From contig NZ_NCXM01000012.1 in assembly GCF_002104765.1 (NCBI RefSeq), positions 1-64,000 of the forward strand: a DNA stretch of 64,000 nt, in the 5' to 3' direction. The position numbers and the translations under genes were made by a program. Of the stretch, positions 30,468-40,926 are shown piece after piece; positions within the stretch are counted from its first letter, which is position 1; the number at the start of each line of letters is the position of its first letter. The stretch comes from Mycolicibacterium vulneris. Lineage in GTDB: Bacteria; Actinomycetota; Actinomycetes; Mycobacteriales; Mycobacteriaceae. Under the pieces are notes generated by a model. That model ran no database searches. It saw only the letters and a list, made by a program, of their open reading frames with translations, and was not told where the DNA came from.

Positions 30468-31370
30468 ATGACCTCAGCGCAGCAGGTCAGCGAGTTCGAG
30501 TCGCTACGGCCCCATCTCATGTCGGTCGCCTACCGGCTGACCGGCACGGTGGCCGACGCCGAGGACATCGTGCAGGACGCCTGGCTGCGCTGGCACCGGC
30601 AGGATGGCGCGATCACCGACCTGCGGGCCTGGCTGACCACGGTGGTGAGCAGGCTGGGCCTGGACAGGTTGCGTTCTGCCGCGCATCGTCGCGAGACCTA
30701 TACAGGCAACTGGCTGCCCGAGCCGGTGGTCACCGGGTTCGACGCGGCCGACCCGCTGTCCGCGGTGGTGGCCGGCGAGGACGCGCGGTTCGCGGCGATG
30801 GTGGTGCTGGAGCGGCTGTCACCCGATCAGCGCGTCGCCTTCGTGCTGCACGACGGGTTCGCCGTGCCGTTCGCGGAGGTGGCTCGGGTGCTGGGGACCA
30901 ACGAGGCCGCCGCCCGCCAGCTGGCGTCGCGAGCCCGCAAGGCCGTCTCGGCCGAGGCGCCACCCAAGCCCGATCCCGCGCACGACGAGGTGGTCGGGAA
31001 GTTGCTGGCCGCCATGGCGTCCGGCGATCTGGAGGCCGTGGTGGGGCTGCTGCATCCCGACGTGATCCTGACCGGCGACGCGAATGGCAAGGCGCCCACC
31101 GCGATCAACGTCATCCACGGTGCGGACAAGGTGGCCCGGTTCTTCTTCGGCCTGGCCCAGCGCTACGGCCCGGCGATGTTCACCTCGTATCAGCTGGGGC
31201 TGGTCAACGGTGAGCTGGGCGGCTACACGGCGGGCTGCCCGGCCAGTGACGGATATCGCGAGATGATGCCGCGGATCATGGCGGCGACGGTGCGCGACGG
31301 AAAGGTCTGCGCCCTATGGGATGTCGCCAACCCCGACAAATTCACCGGCTCCCCGCTGCGGGCTCGTTGA
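30468..31370 (+). CDS. sigJ: ECF41-family RNA polymerase sigma factor
   Basis: A 300-residue ECF sigma factor. Sigma-2 spans about residues 10-75 ('LMSVAYRLTGTVADAEDIVQ', 'DAWLRW'), and sigma-4 about 105-160 ('LSPDQRVAFVLHDGFAVPFA', 'VLGTNEAAARQLASRARK'). It carries a ~120-residue C-terminal SnoaL-like domain ('LLAAMASGDLEAVVGLLHPD', 'FFFGLAQRYGP'). That fused domain is the ECF41 hallmark and regulates activity in place of a classical anti-sigma factor. Its usual partner, a carboxymuconolactone decarboxylase-type protein, is encoded convergently just downstream. Matches SigJ (Rv3328c). Confidence 0.94.
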   Translation: MTSAQQVSEFESLRPHLMSVAYRLTGTVADAEDIVQDAWLRWHRQDGAITDLRAWLTTVVSRLGLDRLRSAAHRRETYTGNWLPEPVVTGFDAADPLSAVVAGEDARFAAMVVLERLSPDQRVAFVLHDGFAVPFAEVARVLGTNEAAARQLASRARKAVSAEAPPKPDPAHDEVVGKLLAAMASGDLEAVVGLLHPDVILTGDANGKAPTAINVIHGADKVARFFFGLAQRYGPAMFTSYQLGLVNGELGGYTAGCPASDGYREMMPRIMAATVRDGKVCALWDVANPDKFTGSPLRAR

Positions 31371-32004
31371 GCTCGGTGGCCGATGGCGACGACCCGCTGC
31401 GCCCGGCTGCGCCGCGCTTGCGATCGTCGCTAGCCCACGGAACGCGGCAGGCGTCACCGGAATTGAAGCCCTGCTCGGTGATGCCCAGCGCGGTGTTCAT
31501 CCGCGCCCGCATGTTCTCCACCCCGATCTGATACGTCAGCTCGATCACCCCGGCATCACCGAAGCGGGCCCGCAAATCGGCGACCTGTTCGTCGGTGACG
31601 GTGTGCGGATCGGTGGTCATCGCATCGGCGTAGGCGATGGCGGCACGCTCGTCGTCGCTGAATGCCGTTGAGGTGGCGTAGTTGTCGATGTCCTTCAGTC
31701 GCTGCATGTCCAGTCCGTCCAGGCGCTGCAGCATGGAGCCGAAGTCGACGCACCACGAGCAGCCGACCGTGCGGGCGGTCCAGAACACCGCGAGTTCGCG
31801 CACGCTGCCCGGCAGTGTCTTCGACGCCCGGTCCAGCATGGTCTCGTGCAGGGCGCCGGCGATCATCAGCCCGCGATGATGCGCGGCGACGGTGAAGGGT
31901 TCGGGAACTTGGCCGTAGCGCCGCTTGGCGATCCGGTACATCGCCCGGGTCAGCAATCCGGCGCGCTTGGGAGGCAGGGGCTCGATGCGGGTTTTCTGTG
32001 TCAT
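31342..32004 (-). CDS. Carboxymuconolactone decarboxylase / AhpD-like protein (ECF41 partner)
   Basis: A 220-residue AhpD-fold protein. The redox motif is 'ARTVGCSWCVDFGSML' with the CxxC pair and following acidic residue; 'SFDDERAAIAYADAM'-type sequence (here 'FSDDERAAIAYADAMTTD') is typical of the CMD family. ATG 32004 is selected because a recognisable ECF41 promoter ends a few bases upstream. The C-terminal ~30 residues (DDRKRGAAGRSGSSPSATEL) are encoded by an interspersed DNA repeat, and the stop lies beyond the stop of convergent sigJ (29-base overlap). Probable thiol/peroxide-related redox role. Confidence 0.87.
   Translation of the reverse strand: MTQKTRIEPLPPKRAGLLTRAMYRIAKRRYGQVPEPFTVAAHHRGLMIAGALHETMLDRASKTLPGSVRELAVFWTARTVGCSWCVDFGSMLQRLDGLDMQRLKDIDNYATSTAFSDDERAAIAYADAMTTDPHTVTDEQVADLRARFGDAGVIELTYQIGVENMRARMNTALGITEQGFNSGDACRVPWASDDRKRGAAGRSGSSPSATELNEPAAGSR
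31381..31440 (-). repeat. Interspersed ~55-bp repeat, copy C (reverse)
   Basis: Reverse-complemented, this block reads ATCGCAAGCGCGGCGCAGCC followed by GGGCGCAGCGGGTCG. It matches copies A (1745-1797) and B (44292-44420) over their full length with a few substitutions. It lies between the sigJ stop and the CMD domain and encodes the last part of the CMD protein. Confidence 0.7.
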
Positions 32005-32012
32005 ACCGATCA

Positions 32013-32039
32013 GACGAGGCGGGCCCGCGATGTGTGACA
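32013..32039 (-). promoter_or_regulatory. ECF41 (SigJ) promoter, nearly leaderless
   Basis: On the minus strand TGTCACA (32039-32033) is followed 16 bases later by CGTC (32016-32013). These are the -35 and -10 elements described for ECF41 sigma factors. The expected start of transcription is at or within a few bases of the ATG at 32004, so the mRNA would be leaderless. SigJ, encoded convergently, is the natural candidate to read this promoter. Confidence 0.82.
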
Positions 32040-32158
32040 GCACGGTCGGCCGGATCGTCCTGAGCAGGTGCTTCTTGTCGGAAGGTCCGGGTACCCGTCC
32101 CTCACCTTTGCCAGGCCAACCGGTGCGGCAGGGCAACGAGAGGGTGAGGAGACAGATT

Positions 32159-32377
32159 ATGACCTCTCAAAATGATCAGCAGCCGGACGATGCGAGGCTC
32201 GAACAGTTCGACGACCCTGAGTTGGGTAGCGGCGCGCGCGACACCGGCTTCGGAAATGCCGGAATCCGACCGCGACGACGACCGCGTCGGGCCGGCGCAC
32301 GTGGCGGGCACTCGTCGGGGCGAGTCAGCGCCCTGATCCGACACCCGCCGCTGAAGCGCCTAGCGGGAGAAGCCTAG
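32159..32377 (+). CDS. Small acidic protein, possibly frameshifted
   Basis: ATG 32159 follows GAGGAG closely and opens a 72-residue frame beginning 'MTSQNDQQPDDARLEQFDDP', an acidic disordered style common among small mycobacterial proteins. After residue ~32 the frame becomes Arg-rich with poor third-position GC ('RPRRRPRRAGARGG'). Removing one A from the run at 32254-32256 would continue instead as 'MPESDRDDDRVGPAHVAGTR' with mycobacterial codon use, ending at TGA 32334-32336. The second reading looks more natural, so either a sequencing error or a real frameshift is likely. Function unknown. Confidence 0.5.
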   Translation: MTSQNDQQPDDARLEQFDDPELGSGARDTGFGNAGIRPRRRPRRAGARGGHSSGRVSALIRHPPLKRLAGEA

Positions 32378-33200
32378 CGCGAGAACATGATCGCGCGCTT
32401 GACCTCTTGGATCGCCTTGGTGATCTCGATGCCGCGGGGGCACGCCTCGGTGCAGTTGAACGTGGTGCGACAGCGCCACACGCCGTCGACCTCGTTGAGG
32501 ATGTCCAGGCGCTCGGCGGCGGCCTCGTCGCGGCTGTCGAAGATGAACCGGTGCGCGTTGACGATCGCCGCCGGGCCGTAGTAACTGCCCTCGTGCCAGA
32601 AGATCGGGCAACTGGTGGTGCACGCCGCGCACAGGATGCACTTGGTGGTGTCGTCGTAGCGGGCGCGGTCGGCCGGGCTCTGAATGCGTTCGCGGGTGGG
32701 CGGATTGCCGGTGGTGATCAGGTACGGCTTCACCGCGCGGTAGGCGTCGAAGAACGGCTCCATGTCGACCACCAGGTCCTTCTCCACCGGCAGCCCGCGG
32801 ATCGGTTCGACCGTGATGGTCAGTGTTTTTTGGCGTTTACCCGGCCTACTCTTGGGCAGCAGGTCGCGCATCAGCACCTTGCACGCCAGCCGGTTGACTC
32901 CATTGATCCGCATGGCGTCCGACCCGCACACCCCGTGCGCGCAGGATCGCCGGAAGGTCAGCGTCCCGTCCAGGTAGCTCTTGATATAGATCAGCAGGTT
33001 GAGCATCCGGTCGCTGGGCAGGCAAGGTACCCGAAAGCTTTGCCACCCACCGGTTTCCGCGAAGGCGTCGGGCTGGTCGGGGTTGAAGCGGGCGATCTTG
33101 ACGGTCACCATCACCGCGCCGTCGGGAATCGCCGGCAACGGAGGCTCCAGGCTGGGCACGACCTCTGCCACTTCAGGATCGGTGGTGTCACCTTCGGCCA

Positions 33201-33201
<1 letters not shown>
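32374..33201 (-). CDS. sdhB: Succinate dehydrogenase iron-sulfur subunit
   Basis: A 275-residue electron-transfer subunit of complex II. The 2Fe-2S cluster ligands are in 'RRSCAHGVCGSDAMRINGVN' and 'LACKVLM'; the 4Fe-4S and 3Fe-4S ligands are in 'CILCAACTTSCPIFW' and 'CRTTFNCTEACPRGI'. The N-terminal ~30 residues (MAEGDTTDPEVAEVVPSLEP) are an acidic extension. ATG 33201 shares a base with the sdhA stop (TGATG). It is the last gene of sdhC-sdhD-sdhA-sdhB. Confidence 0.97.
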
Positions 33202-34955
<1,754 letters not shown>

Positions 34956-34958
34956 GGG

Positions 34959-35429
34959 TCAGCCTCCGATGTTGGGATCGAATGTCAGCAGCACATAGGT
35001 GCCCAGCGCCAGCGTGAAGCCCATGGACAACAGCAGCAGGCTGTTGAGCCAGAACCGGGTGCTGTCCTTGCGGCTGTAGTCGTCGATGATGGTGCGCAGC
35101 CCGTTGCCGCCGTGCAGCTGCGCCAGCCACAGCAGCGCCAGGTCCCAGAACTGCCAGAACGGTGACGCCCAGCGCTGCGCCACGTAGTTGAAGTCAATGC
35201 GGTAAACGCCGTTATCCCACATCAGCATGATGAACAGGTGGCCGATCGCCAGCACGAACAGCGCGATCCCGGAGAACCGCATGAACAGCCAGGCGAACTT
35301 CTCGAAGTTGGGGATGCCGGCCCGCCGCCGCGGTGAGCGGGGGTTGTCCAGGCTGGCGGGACGGTCGTAGAGGCGCTGTTTGACCGGGGCGACCTCGCCG
35401 CGGCCCAGCTGCAGGTCCGGACTGCTCAT
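34959..35429 (-). CDS. sdhD: Succinate dehydrogenase membrane anchor subunit SdhD
   Basis: A 156-residue hydrophobic anchor with three helices (about 60-82, 100-118 and 132-150) after a ~50-residue cytosolic N-terminus. 'FMRFSGIALFVLAIGHLFIM' carries the quinone/haem-site Ser-Gly and haem-ligand His region; 'LHGGNGLRTIIDDY' is typical of the family. ATG 35429 overlaps the sdhC stop (ATGA). Confidence 0.93.
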   Translation of the reverse strand: MSSPDLQLGRGEVAPVKQRLYDRPASLDNPRSPRRRAGIPNFEKFAWLFMRFSGIALFVLAIGHLFIMLMWDNGVYRIDFNYVAQRWASPFWQFWDLALLWLAQLHGGNGLRTIIDDYSRKDSTRFWLNSLLLLSMGFTLALGTYVLLTFDPNIGG

Positions 35430-35875
35430 CGGGAGTGCTCCATTATGTGGATGACCGTCACCACGCCGGCCGGGACCATCAGCAGCAGGAACACGATGCC
35501 GACGATCCAGAGCATCAGCTTCTGGTGGCGCGGGCCCTCGGACCAGAAGTCGATCAGGATCACCCGGATCCCGTTCAGGCCGTGGAAGAGCACCGCGGCG
35601 ACCAGGCCGTATTCCATCAGGCCGACGATGGGCATCTGATAGTCGTGGATCACCGCGTTGTAGGTCTGCGGGCTCACCCGCAGCATGGCGGCGTCCAGCA
35701 CGTGGACAAACAGGAAAAAGAAGATCGTCGCGCCGCTGATCCGGTGCAGCACCCACGACCACATGCCGGGGTCGCCGCGGTACAGCGTCCGTGGTGGCCT
35801 GCGTTTGCGCGAGGGAGCCGATACCGGTGCCGCCGGATCCGCGGTCGTCGGTTGCGTAGTCACCCCAGTCCTCAC
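35426..35875 (-). CDS. sdhC: Succinate dehydrogenase cytochrome b556 subunit SdhC
   Basis: A 149-residue anchor subunit, first gene of the sdh operon. The conserved core begins 'MWSWVLHRISGATIFFFLFV' with the His-Arg-x-Ser-Gly quinone motif and haem His in 'FVHVLDAAML'; three helices follow. GTG 35875 is used here, but GTG 35863 has a better spaced GAGGA. The ~37-residue N-terminal extension relative to the short M. tuberculosis annotation may or may not be translated. Divergent from cdd across a 148-base control region. Confidence 0.92.
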   Translation of the reverse strand: MRTGVTTQPTTADPAAPVSAPSRKRRPPRTLYRGDPGMWSWVLHRISGATIFFFLFVHVLDAAMLRVSPQTYNAVIHDYQMPIVGLMEYGLVAAVLFHGLNGIRVILIDFWSEGPRHQKLMLWIVGIVFLLLMVPAGVVTVIHIMEHSR

Positions 35876-36023
35876 CGCCTTCTTCCGACTTCAACGTCAG
35901 CCACTCCGGGCACTTGAGCTTAGCTCGGACACAGTGTGACTTGCGCCAATGTCCGCGAAGCGAAATGCCGTTTTGCGGCTAGGGTGATCGTCGGAATCGA
36001 CGAAGGGTGAGCGGGGTTTCGTT

Positions 36024-36425
36024 ATGCCTGAGATCGACTGGAAAACGTTGCGGGACAAGGCAGTCGATGTCTCTGCGGGGGCATACGCACCCTACTCGCG
36101 ATTCCGGGTCGGGGCGGCCGCGCTGGTCGACGACGGCCGGGTGGTCACCGGTTGCAATGTGGAGAACATCTCATATGGCCTTGGTCTCTGTGCCGAATGT
36201 GCGGTGGTGTGCGCCCTGCATTCCACCGGCGGCGGCCGCCTGGTGGCGCTGGCGTGCGTGGACGGGCGCGGGTCGGTGCTGATGCCGTGCGGGCGGTGCC
36301 GTCAGGTGCTGCTCGAACATGGCGGCCCCGAGCTGCTGATCGACCACCCGGCCGGCCCGCGCAGGCTCGGCGACCTGCTGCCGGACGCTTTCGGCCCCGA
36401 CGACCTGGCCGCGGGGCGCGGCTGA
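36024..36425 (+). CDS. cdd: Cytidine deaminase
   Basis: A 133-residue zinc enzyme deaminating cytidine and deoxycytidine to uridine forms. Zinc and catalytic residues are in 'GLCAECAVVCALHSTG' (the CAE motif) and 'PCGRCRQVLLEHG' (PCxxC). 'YAPYSRFRVGAAAL' and 'GCNVENISYGLG' are the substrate-binding motifs. It is the first gene of cdd-deoA-add, a nucleoside salvage operon. The stop shares one base with the deoA start. A possible -10 (TAGGGT, 35980-35985) lies 39 bases upstream. Confidence 0.96.
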   Translation: MPEIDWKTLRDKAVDVSAGAYAPYSRFRVGAAALVDDGRVVTGCNVENISYGLGLCAECAVVCALHSTGGGRLVALACVDGRGSVLMPCGRCRQVLLEHGGPELLIDHPAGPRRLGDLLPDAFGPDDLAAGRG

Positions 36426-37708
36426 TGCACCCCGCGTTCGACGCGCCCACGGTGATCAGGACCAAGCGCGACGGCGGCCGGTTGTCCGACGCCGCCATCG
36501 ACTGGGTCATCGGCGCCTACACCGATGGGCGGGTGGCCGAGGAGCAGATGGCGGCGCTGCTGATGGCGATCCTGCTGCGCGGCATGGACCCCGGCGAGAC
36601 CGCCCGGTGGACGGCGGCGATGCTGGCATCGGGCGACACGCTCGACTTCGGCGACCTGGGCCTGCGGACGGTCGACAAGCACTCCACCGGCGGGGTGGGG
36701 GACAAGATCACCCTGCCCCTGGTGCCCGTCGTCGCCGCCTGCGGAGCCGCCGTCCCGCAGGCGTCGGGCCGCGGGCTCGGCCACACCGGCGGCACCCTGG
36801 ACAAGCTGGAATCCATCGCCGGGTTCAGCGCCGAGCTGTCCAACCGGCGCGTGCGCGACCAGCTGCGCGAGGTCGGCGCGGCCATCTTCGCCGCCGGTGC
36901 CCTGGCCCCGGCCGACGCCAAGCTGTACGCGCTGCGCGACATCACCGCCACGGTCGAATCGCTGCCGCTGATCGCCAGCTCGGTGATGAGCAAGAAGCTG
37001 GCCGAGGGGGCCGGCGCGCTGGTGCTCGACGTGAAGGTCGGCTCCGGGGCGTTGCTGGACTCCGAGCGGCAGTGCCGCGAGCTGGCGCACACCATGGTCG
37101 AGCTGGGCGCGGCGCACGGGGTGCCCACCCGCGCGCTGCTGACCGACATGAACCGCCCGCTGGGCGCGACCGTCGGTAATGCCCTGGAGGTCGCCGAGTC
37201 GCTCGAGGTGCTGGCCGGGGGTGGCCCGCCCGACGTGGTCGAGCTGACGCTGCGGCTGGCCGCCGAGATGCTCGAGCTGGCGGGGATCGACGACCGCGAT
37301 CCCGCCGACACGCTGCGCGACGGCACCGCGATGGACCGGTTCCGCAGGCTCATCGCGGCCCAGGGTGGCGATTTGTCGGTGCCGTTGCCCGTCGCCGGGC
37401 ATGCCGAGGCCGTGATCGCGCCCCGGGGCGGCACAATGGGCGATATCGACGCGATGGCAGTGGGGCTGGGGGCGTGGCGGCTCGGTGCGGGCAGGTCCCG
37501 TCCGGGCGAACGCGTGCAGTTGGGCGCGGGTATCCGGATCCACCGCCGCCCCGGTGAGCCGGTCAGCGCCGGTGAGCCGCTCTTCACCCTCTACACCGAC
37601 ACCCCGGAGCGCTTCGGTGCCGCGCTCGCCGAGCTGAATGGCGGGTGGAGCGTCGACGGCACACCACCGGCGCCCCGCCCGCTGATCATCGATCGGATCG
37701 TCACATGA
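36425..37708 (+). CDS. deoA: Thymidine phosphorylase
   Basis: A 427-residue enzyme splitting thymidine or deoxyuridine with phosphate into base and deoxyribose-1-phosphate. The signature '[17 protein letters not shown]' and phosphate-binding '[15 protein letters not shown]' identify the family. ATG 36425 overlaps the cdd TGA by one base, and the stop overlaps the add start (ATGA), indicating tight coupling in one operon. Confidence 0.96.
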   Translation: MHPAFDAPTVIRTKRDGGRLSDAAIDWVIGAYTDGRVAEEQMAALLMAILLRGMDPGETARWTAAMLASGDTLDFGDLGLRTVDKHSTGGVGDKITLPLVPVVAACGAAVPQASGRGLGHTGGTLDKLESIAGFSAELSNRRVRDQLREVGAAIFAAGALAPADAKLYALRDITATVESLPLIASSVMSKKLAEGAGALVLDVKVGSGALLDSERQCRELAHTMVELGAAHGVPTRALLTDMNRPLGATVGNALEVAESLEVLAGGGPPDVVELTLRLAAEMLELAGIDDRDPADTLRDGTAMDRFRRLIAAQGGDLSVPLPVAGHAEAVIAPRGGTMGDIDAMAVGLGAWRLGAGRSRPGERVQLGAGIRIHRRPGEPVSAGEPLFTLYTDTPERFGAALAELNGGWSVDGTPPAPRPLIIDRIVT

Positions 37709-38793
37709 CCACACCGTTGGGACTCGAGCAGATCAGAAAGGCCCCCAAGGCCCTGCTGCACGACCACCTCGACGGCGGGCTGCGCCCGTCGACCGTGCTG
37801 GACATCGCCGGGCAGGTCGGCTACGACGGGCTGCCCGCCACCGACGTCGACGAGCTGGCGACGTGGTTTCGCACCCGTTCGCACAGCGGCTCGCTGGAGC
37901 GCTACCTGGAGCCGTTCTCGCACACCGTGGCCGTGATGCAGACACCAGAGGCGCTGCATCGGGTCGCCTACGAGTGCGTGGAGGATCTGGCCGAGGACTC
38001 GGTGGTGTACGCCGAGATCCGGTTCGCGCCCGAGCTGCACATCGACCGCGGGCTGTCCTTCGACGAGATCGTCGACGCCGTGCTGGCCGGCTTCGCCGAA
38101 GGCGAAAAGGCTTGCGCCGCAGCGAATCGCCCGATCATGGTGCGCCTGCTGGTCACCGCGATGCGGCACGCGGCGGTGTCCCGGGAGATCGCCGAGCTGG
38201 CGATCCGGTTCCGGGACAAGGGAGTCGTCGGGTTCGACATCGCCGGCGCCGAGGCCGGCAACCCGCCGACCCGGCACCTGGAAGCCTTCGATTACATGCG
38301 AGACCACAACGCCCGCTTCACCATTCACGCCGGTGAGGCGTTCGGGCTGCCGTCCATCCATGAGGCGATCGCCTTCTGCGGCGCGGACCGGCTGGGTCAC
38401 GGGGTCCGCATCGTCGACGACATCGAGATACTGGACGACGGGCAGGTCCGGCTGGGGCAACAGGCATCCATCTTGCGGGACAAGCGAATTCCGTTGGAAC
38501 TGTGCCCCAGCTCCAACGTGCAGACCGGTGCCGTCAAGAGCATCGCCGAGCATCCGTTCGACCTGCTGGCCCGCACCCGCTTCCGGGTGACCGTCAACAC
38601 CGACAACCGGCTGATGAGCGATACCTTCATGAGCCGCGAAATGCACCGGCTGGTGGAGGCTTTCGGCTACGGGTGGAGCGACCTCGAGCGCTTCACCATC
38701 AACGCGATGAAATCCGCGTTCATCCCCTTCGACGAGCGGCTGGCGATCATCGACGAGGTGATCAAGCCGCGCTATGCCGTGCTGATCGGCTAG
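37705..38793 (+). CDS. add: Adenosine deaminase
   Basis: A 362-residue amidohydrolase-fold enzyme converting adenosine to inosine. Metal ligands are in '[15 protein letters not shown]' (HxH) and '[14 protein letters not shown]' (catalytic HAGE); '[12 protein letters not shown]' and '[14 protein letters not shown]' follow, then '[11 protein letters not shown]' with the catalytic Asp-Asp type pair altered to Asp-Asn. It is the last gene of the cdd-deoA-add operon. Together these genes recover bases and ribose phosphates from nucleosides, complementing upp and deoD further right. Confidence 0.95.
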   Translation: MTTPLGLEQIRKAPKALLHDHLDGGLRPSTVLDIAGQVGYDGLPATDVDELATWFRTRSHSGSLERYLEPFSHTVAVMQTPEALHRVAYECVEDLAEDSVVYAEIRFAPELHIDRGLSFDEIVDAVLAGFAEGEKACAAANRPIMVRLLVTAMRHAAVSREIAELAIRFRDKGVVGFDIAGAEAGNPPTRHLEAFDYMRDHNARFTIHAGEAFGLPSIHEAIAFCGADRLGHGVRIVDDIEILDDGQVRLGQQASILRDKRIPLELCPSSNVQTGAVKSIAEHPFDLLARTRFRVTVNTDNRLMSDTFMSREMHRLVEAFGYGWSDLERFTINAMKSAFIPFDERLAIIDEVIKPRYAVLIG

Positions 38794-38939
38794 GCCGACC
38801 TTAAAGGGCTTGGCCCGCCGCTAGATGTGCCCGGGCATCCCGATGGAGGGTCCGACGTCGGTTCGGGTGCGACCGGCATGGGCGGCGGAGCCATCGGCGG
38901 GGGTGCCATGGGCGGGGGTGCGCAGATCGCCCAAGTCAT
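38790..38939 (-). CDS. Doubtful 49-residue Pro-rich ORF
   Basis: ATG 38939, preceded by AGGGGG, opens '[20 protein letters not shown]' and continues Pro-rich to a stop overlapping the end of add. It has the composition of mycobacterial proline-rich tails but no signal peptide, and other frames across this region are also open. It lies in the 194-base gap between add and the GntR gene, where nothing better is visible. Confidence 0.2.
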   Translation of the reverse strand: MTWAICAPPPMAPPPMAPPPMPVAPEPTSDPPSGCPGTSSGGPSPLRSA

Positions 38940-38987
38940 CGTGCCCCCTCACGGTTGGGCCCGGCGCGGCTTTCCCCGGGCTGTCGA

Positions 38988-39698
38988 TCAGTCTGCGGCA
39001 CGAGCGCCAAATCTGATAGCCCATAACGGGTCCGGTTGGACCGAAAGACCCATGGCCCGCACCGTGCTGGCCAAGTGGGTCTGCACGGCCGTCAGTGCGC
39101 GCGGTAAGTCGCCGTCGCGCAAGGCTTCCGCGATGTCCGCGTGCTCGGCCATGATCGTGGCCACTCGATCGGGTTCACGCAAGGCCGATTCCCCGATCAT
39201 CCGCATCTGGCGGTCGCGCAGGGTCGAGTAGAAAGCCGACAGGATGGCGTTGCCCGACTCTTCCAGCGTGATGGCGTGGAAGGCGCGGTCGGACTCCAGG
39301 AACTCCCGCCAGTCGGCGGCCGCCGCGGCGTCGCGCTGCCGGCGCAACTCGCCCGACTGCCGTTCGAAGACCACGGCGCAGACGACCGGGCCACGCCCAA
39401 TCACCTTGCCGGCGGCGAACTGCTCCAGCACCAGCCGGGCCTCCATGACCGCCCGCACCTCGTCGGGCGAGACCGGGACCACCAGCGCGCCGCGCTGTGG
39501 ATAGAGCCGCAACAGCCCCTCGGCCTCCAGTCGCAGGAAAGCCTCGCGCACCGGGGTGCGCGACATCCCGAGCGCGGTGGCGACGTCGCCCTCGCTGATC
39601 AGCTCCCCGCCGGGGAATTCGCCGGTGAGCACCTGCGTCTTGACGTAGTCCAGCGCGCGGTCCTTGGCCGTGCCCGGCCGGGGGTCCTTTGCTGCCAC
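38988..39698 (-). CDS. GntR-family transcriptional regulator, FCD (FadR) subgroup
   Basis: A 236-residue repressor. The winged helix spans about residues 12-78: 'ALDYVKTQVLTGEFPGGELI' and 'DVATALGMSRTPVREAFLRL' are the classic GntR recognition region. The C-terminal FCD all-helical ligand domain has 'EARLVLEQFAAGKVI', 'DRAFHAITLEESGNAIL' and 'EHADIAEALRDGD', where the Asp/His residues usually hold a metal and a carboxylate effector. GTG 39698 is chosen; AAAAGGG precedes it. Divergent from the bicupin gene, which it probably controls through repeats in the shared 152-base region. Confidence 0.88.
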   Translation of the reverse strand: MAAKDPRPGTAKDRALDYVKTQVLTGEFPGGELISEGDVATALGMSRTPVREAFLRLEAEGLLRLYPQRGALVVPVSPDEVRAVMEARLVLEQFAAGKVIGRGPVVCAVVFERQSGELRRQRDAAAAADWREFLESDRAFHAITLEESGNAILSAFYSTLRDRQMRMIGESALREPDRVATIMAEHADIAEALRDGDLPRALTAVQTHLASTVRAMGLSVQPDPLWAIRFGARAAD

Positions 39699-39722
39699 GC
39701 GAGCCCTTTTCTGGTAGCTAAG

Positions 39723-39827
39723 TCGTATCTCAAGCCTGGGCACGACCGTACACCGTGCGGTCCTACCTGCGGGGATTGACACCCAGACTGCTGGGATACA
39801 AGATAAATACTATTCAGATACGAGATA
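39723..39827. promoter_or_regulatory. Operator-like repeats between gntR and the bicupin gene
   Basis: GATACAAGATA (39795-39805) and GATACGAGATA (39817-39827) are direct repeats 22 bp apart, two helical turns. A related inverted element TCGTATCTC lies at 39723-39731 next to the gntR start. A TTGACA (39776-39781) and a dyad CCCAG/CTGGG (39782-39795) lie between. This pattern suits a GntR repressor controlling both genes. Confidence 0.55.
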
Positions 39828-39850
39828 GACCTGAGTCAAGGAGGCCGCAG

Positions 39851-40873
39851 ATGCCCCAGCAGTTGGTGACGCCGAACCTGGACCCGACGATCCCGGCACC
39901 GATGATCAACGTGGCCGAGTACGGGTTCGAGGGCCGTTTCGCGGAGTGGGCGCAGCAGGCCGAATACTTCGAGTACTCCAAGGCGGCCAACCCGATCGGA
40001 TCCGGGCACGTCCCGCCGGTTCCGCTGCGGCGGTTCGATCCCGAGATCTACCTCGGCGCGCCGACCGGGGTGATCCCCCTGGACCTGTCCGAGGAGCTGG
40101 GCATCGACACCGGCGCGGCGACCAGTCCAGCGCTGCTGGCCAACTTCATCAGCATCCGCGCCGGGGAGCAGGTCGACACCAGCCCCAACGCCACCTCGCA
40201 GCTCTACTACGTGCTCTACGGGCGGGGCTTCGCGGCGGTCAACGGCCGGCTGATCGAGTGGGAGAAGGGCGACTTCGTGACGCTGCCCGCCGGCAACCAC
40301 GCGGTGTTCTACGGCGCGACCGACACGGCCATGTACTGGGTGCACGACGAGCCGTTGATGCGCTACCTGGGCGCCGAGGCGACCCGGCCACGGTTTGCGG
40401 CGACCAAGTTCCGCCGCGCCGACGCGGTGGCCAAGCTAGAGGAGATCGCGTCGCGGCCGGGCGCCAACGACAAGAGCCGGGTCAGCGTGCTGCTGGCCAA
40501 CGCCAACCAGGAGCAGACGCTGACCATCACCCACGTGCTGTGGGCCATGTTCGGCGTGCTGCCGCCCAACCAGGTGCAGCGCCCGCACCGGCACCAGTCC
40601 GTCGCGCTGGATCTCATCCTCGATGCCCCGGAGTCCGGCTGCTACACGCTGCTGGGCACCCGTCTCGACGAGCACGGCGACATCGTCAACCCCACCCGGG
40701 TGGACTGGCGGGCCGGGTGCGCCTTCACCACCCCGCCGGGCATGTGGCACGCCCACTACAACGAAACCGATCAGCCGGCCCACCTGATCCCGGTCCAGGA
40801 CGCCGGGCTGCAGACCCACCTGCGCAGCCTGGACATCAAGTTCACCCAGCGGCGCGATCTCGTCGCCGGGTAA
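39851..40873 (+). CDS. Bicupin protein, aromatic-ring dioxygenase-like
   Basis: A 340-residue protein with two cupin barrels. The first covers about residues 95-170 ('[20 protein letters not shown]', '[16 protein letters not shown]'); the second covers 230-320 ('[19 protein letters not shown]', '[13 protein letters not shown]') and holds the likely Fe(II) histidines. The arrangement resembles gentisate and 1-hydroxy-2-naphthoate dioxygenases, but the N-terminal barrel lacks clear His ligands and similarity is not enough to name a substrate. ATG 39851 has GGAGG at ideal spacing. Divergent GntR regulator suggests induction by the substrate or a product. Confidence 0.78.
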   Translation: MPQQLVTPNLDPTIPAPMINVAEYGFEGRFAEWAQQAEYFEYSKAANPIGSGHVPPVPLRRFDPEIYLGAPTGVIPLDLSEELGIDTGAATSPALLANFISIRAGEQVDTSPNATSQLYYVLYGRGFAAVNGRLIEWEKGDFVTLPAGNHAVFYGATDTAMYWVHDEPLMRYLGAEATRPRFAATKFRRADAVAKLEEIASRPGANDKSRVSVLLANANQEQTLTITHVLWAMFGVLPPNQVQRPHRHQSVALDLILDAPESGCYTLLGTRLDEHGDIVNPTRVDWRAGCAFTTPPGMWHAHYNETDQPAHLIPVQDAGLQTHLRSLDIKFTQRRDLVAG

Positions 40874-40926
40874 TTCCCGGCGGCGGTCCATGCACCGCCG
40901 GAGTTCGACGCATAGTGTGGCTGGAC

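Noticed and set aside
35895..36023. CRP-type site (CACAGTGTG near 35930) between sdhC and cdd
   Set aside because: Only a short dyad is present; the two TGTGA/TCACA half sites are not at the six-base spacing of a CRP box.
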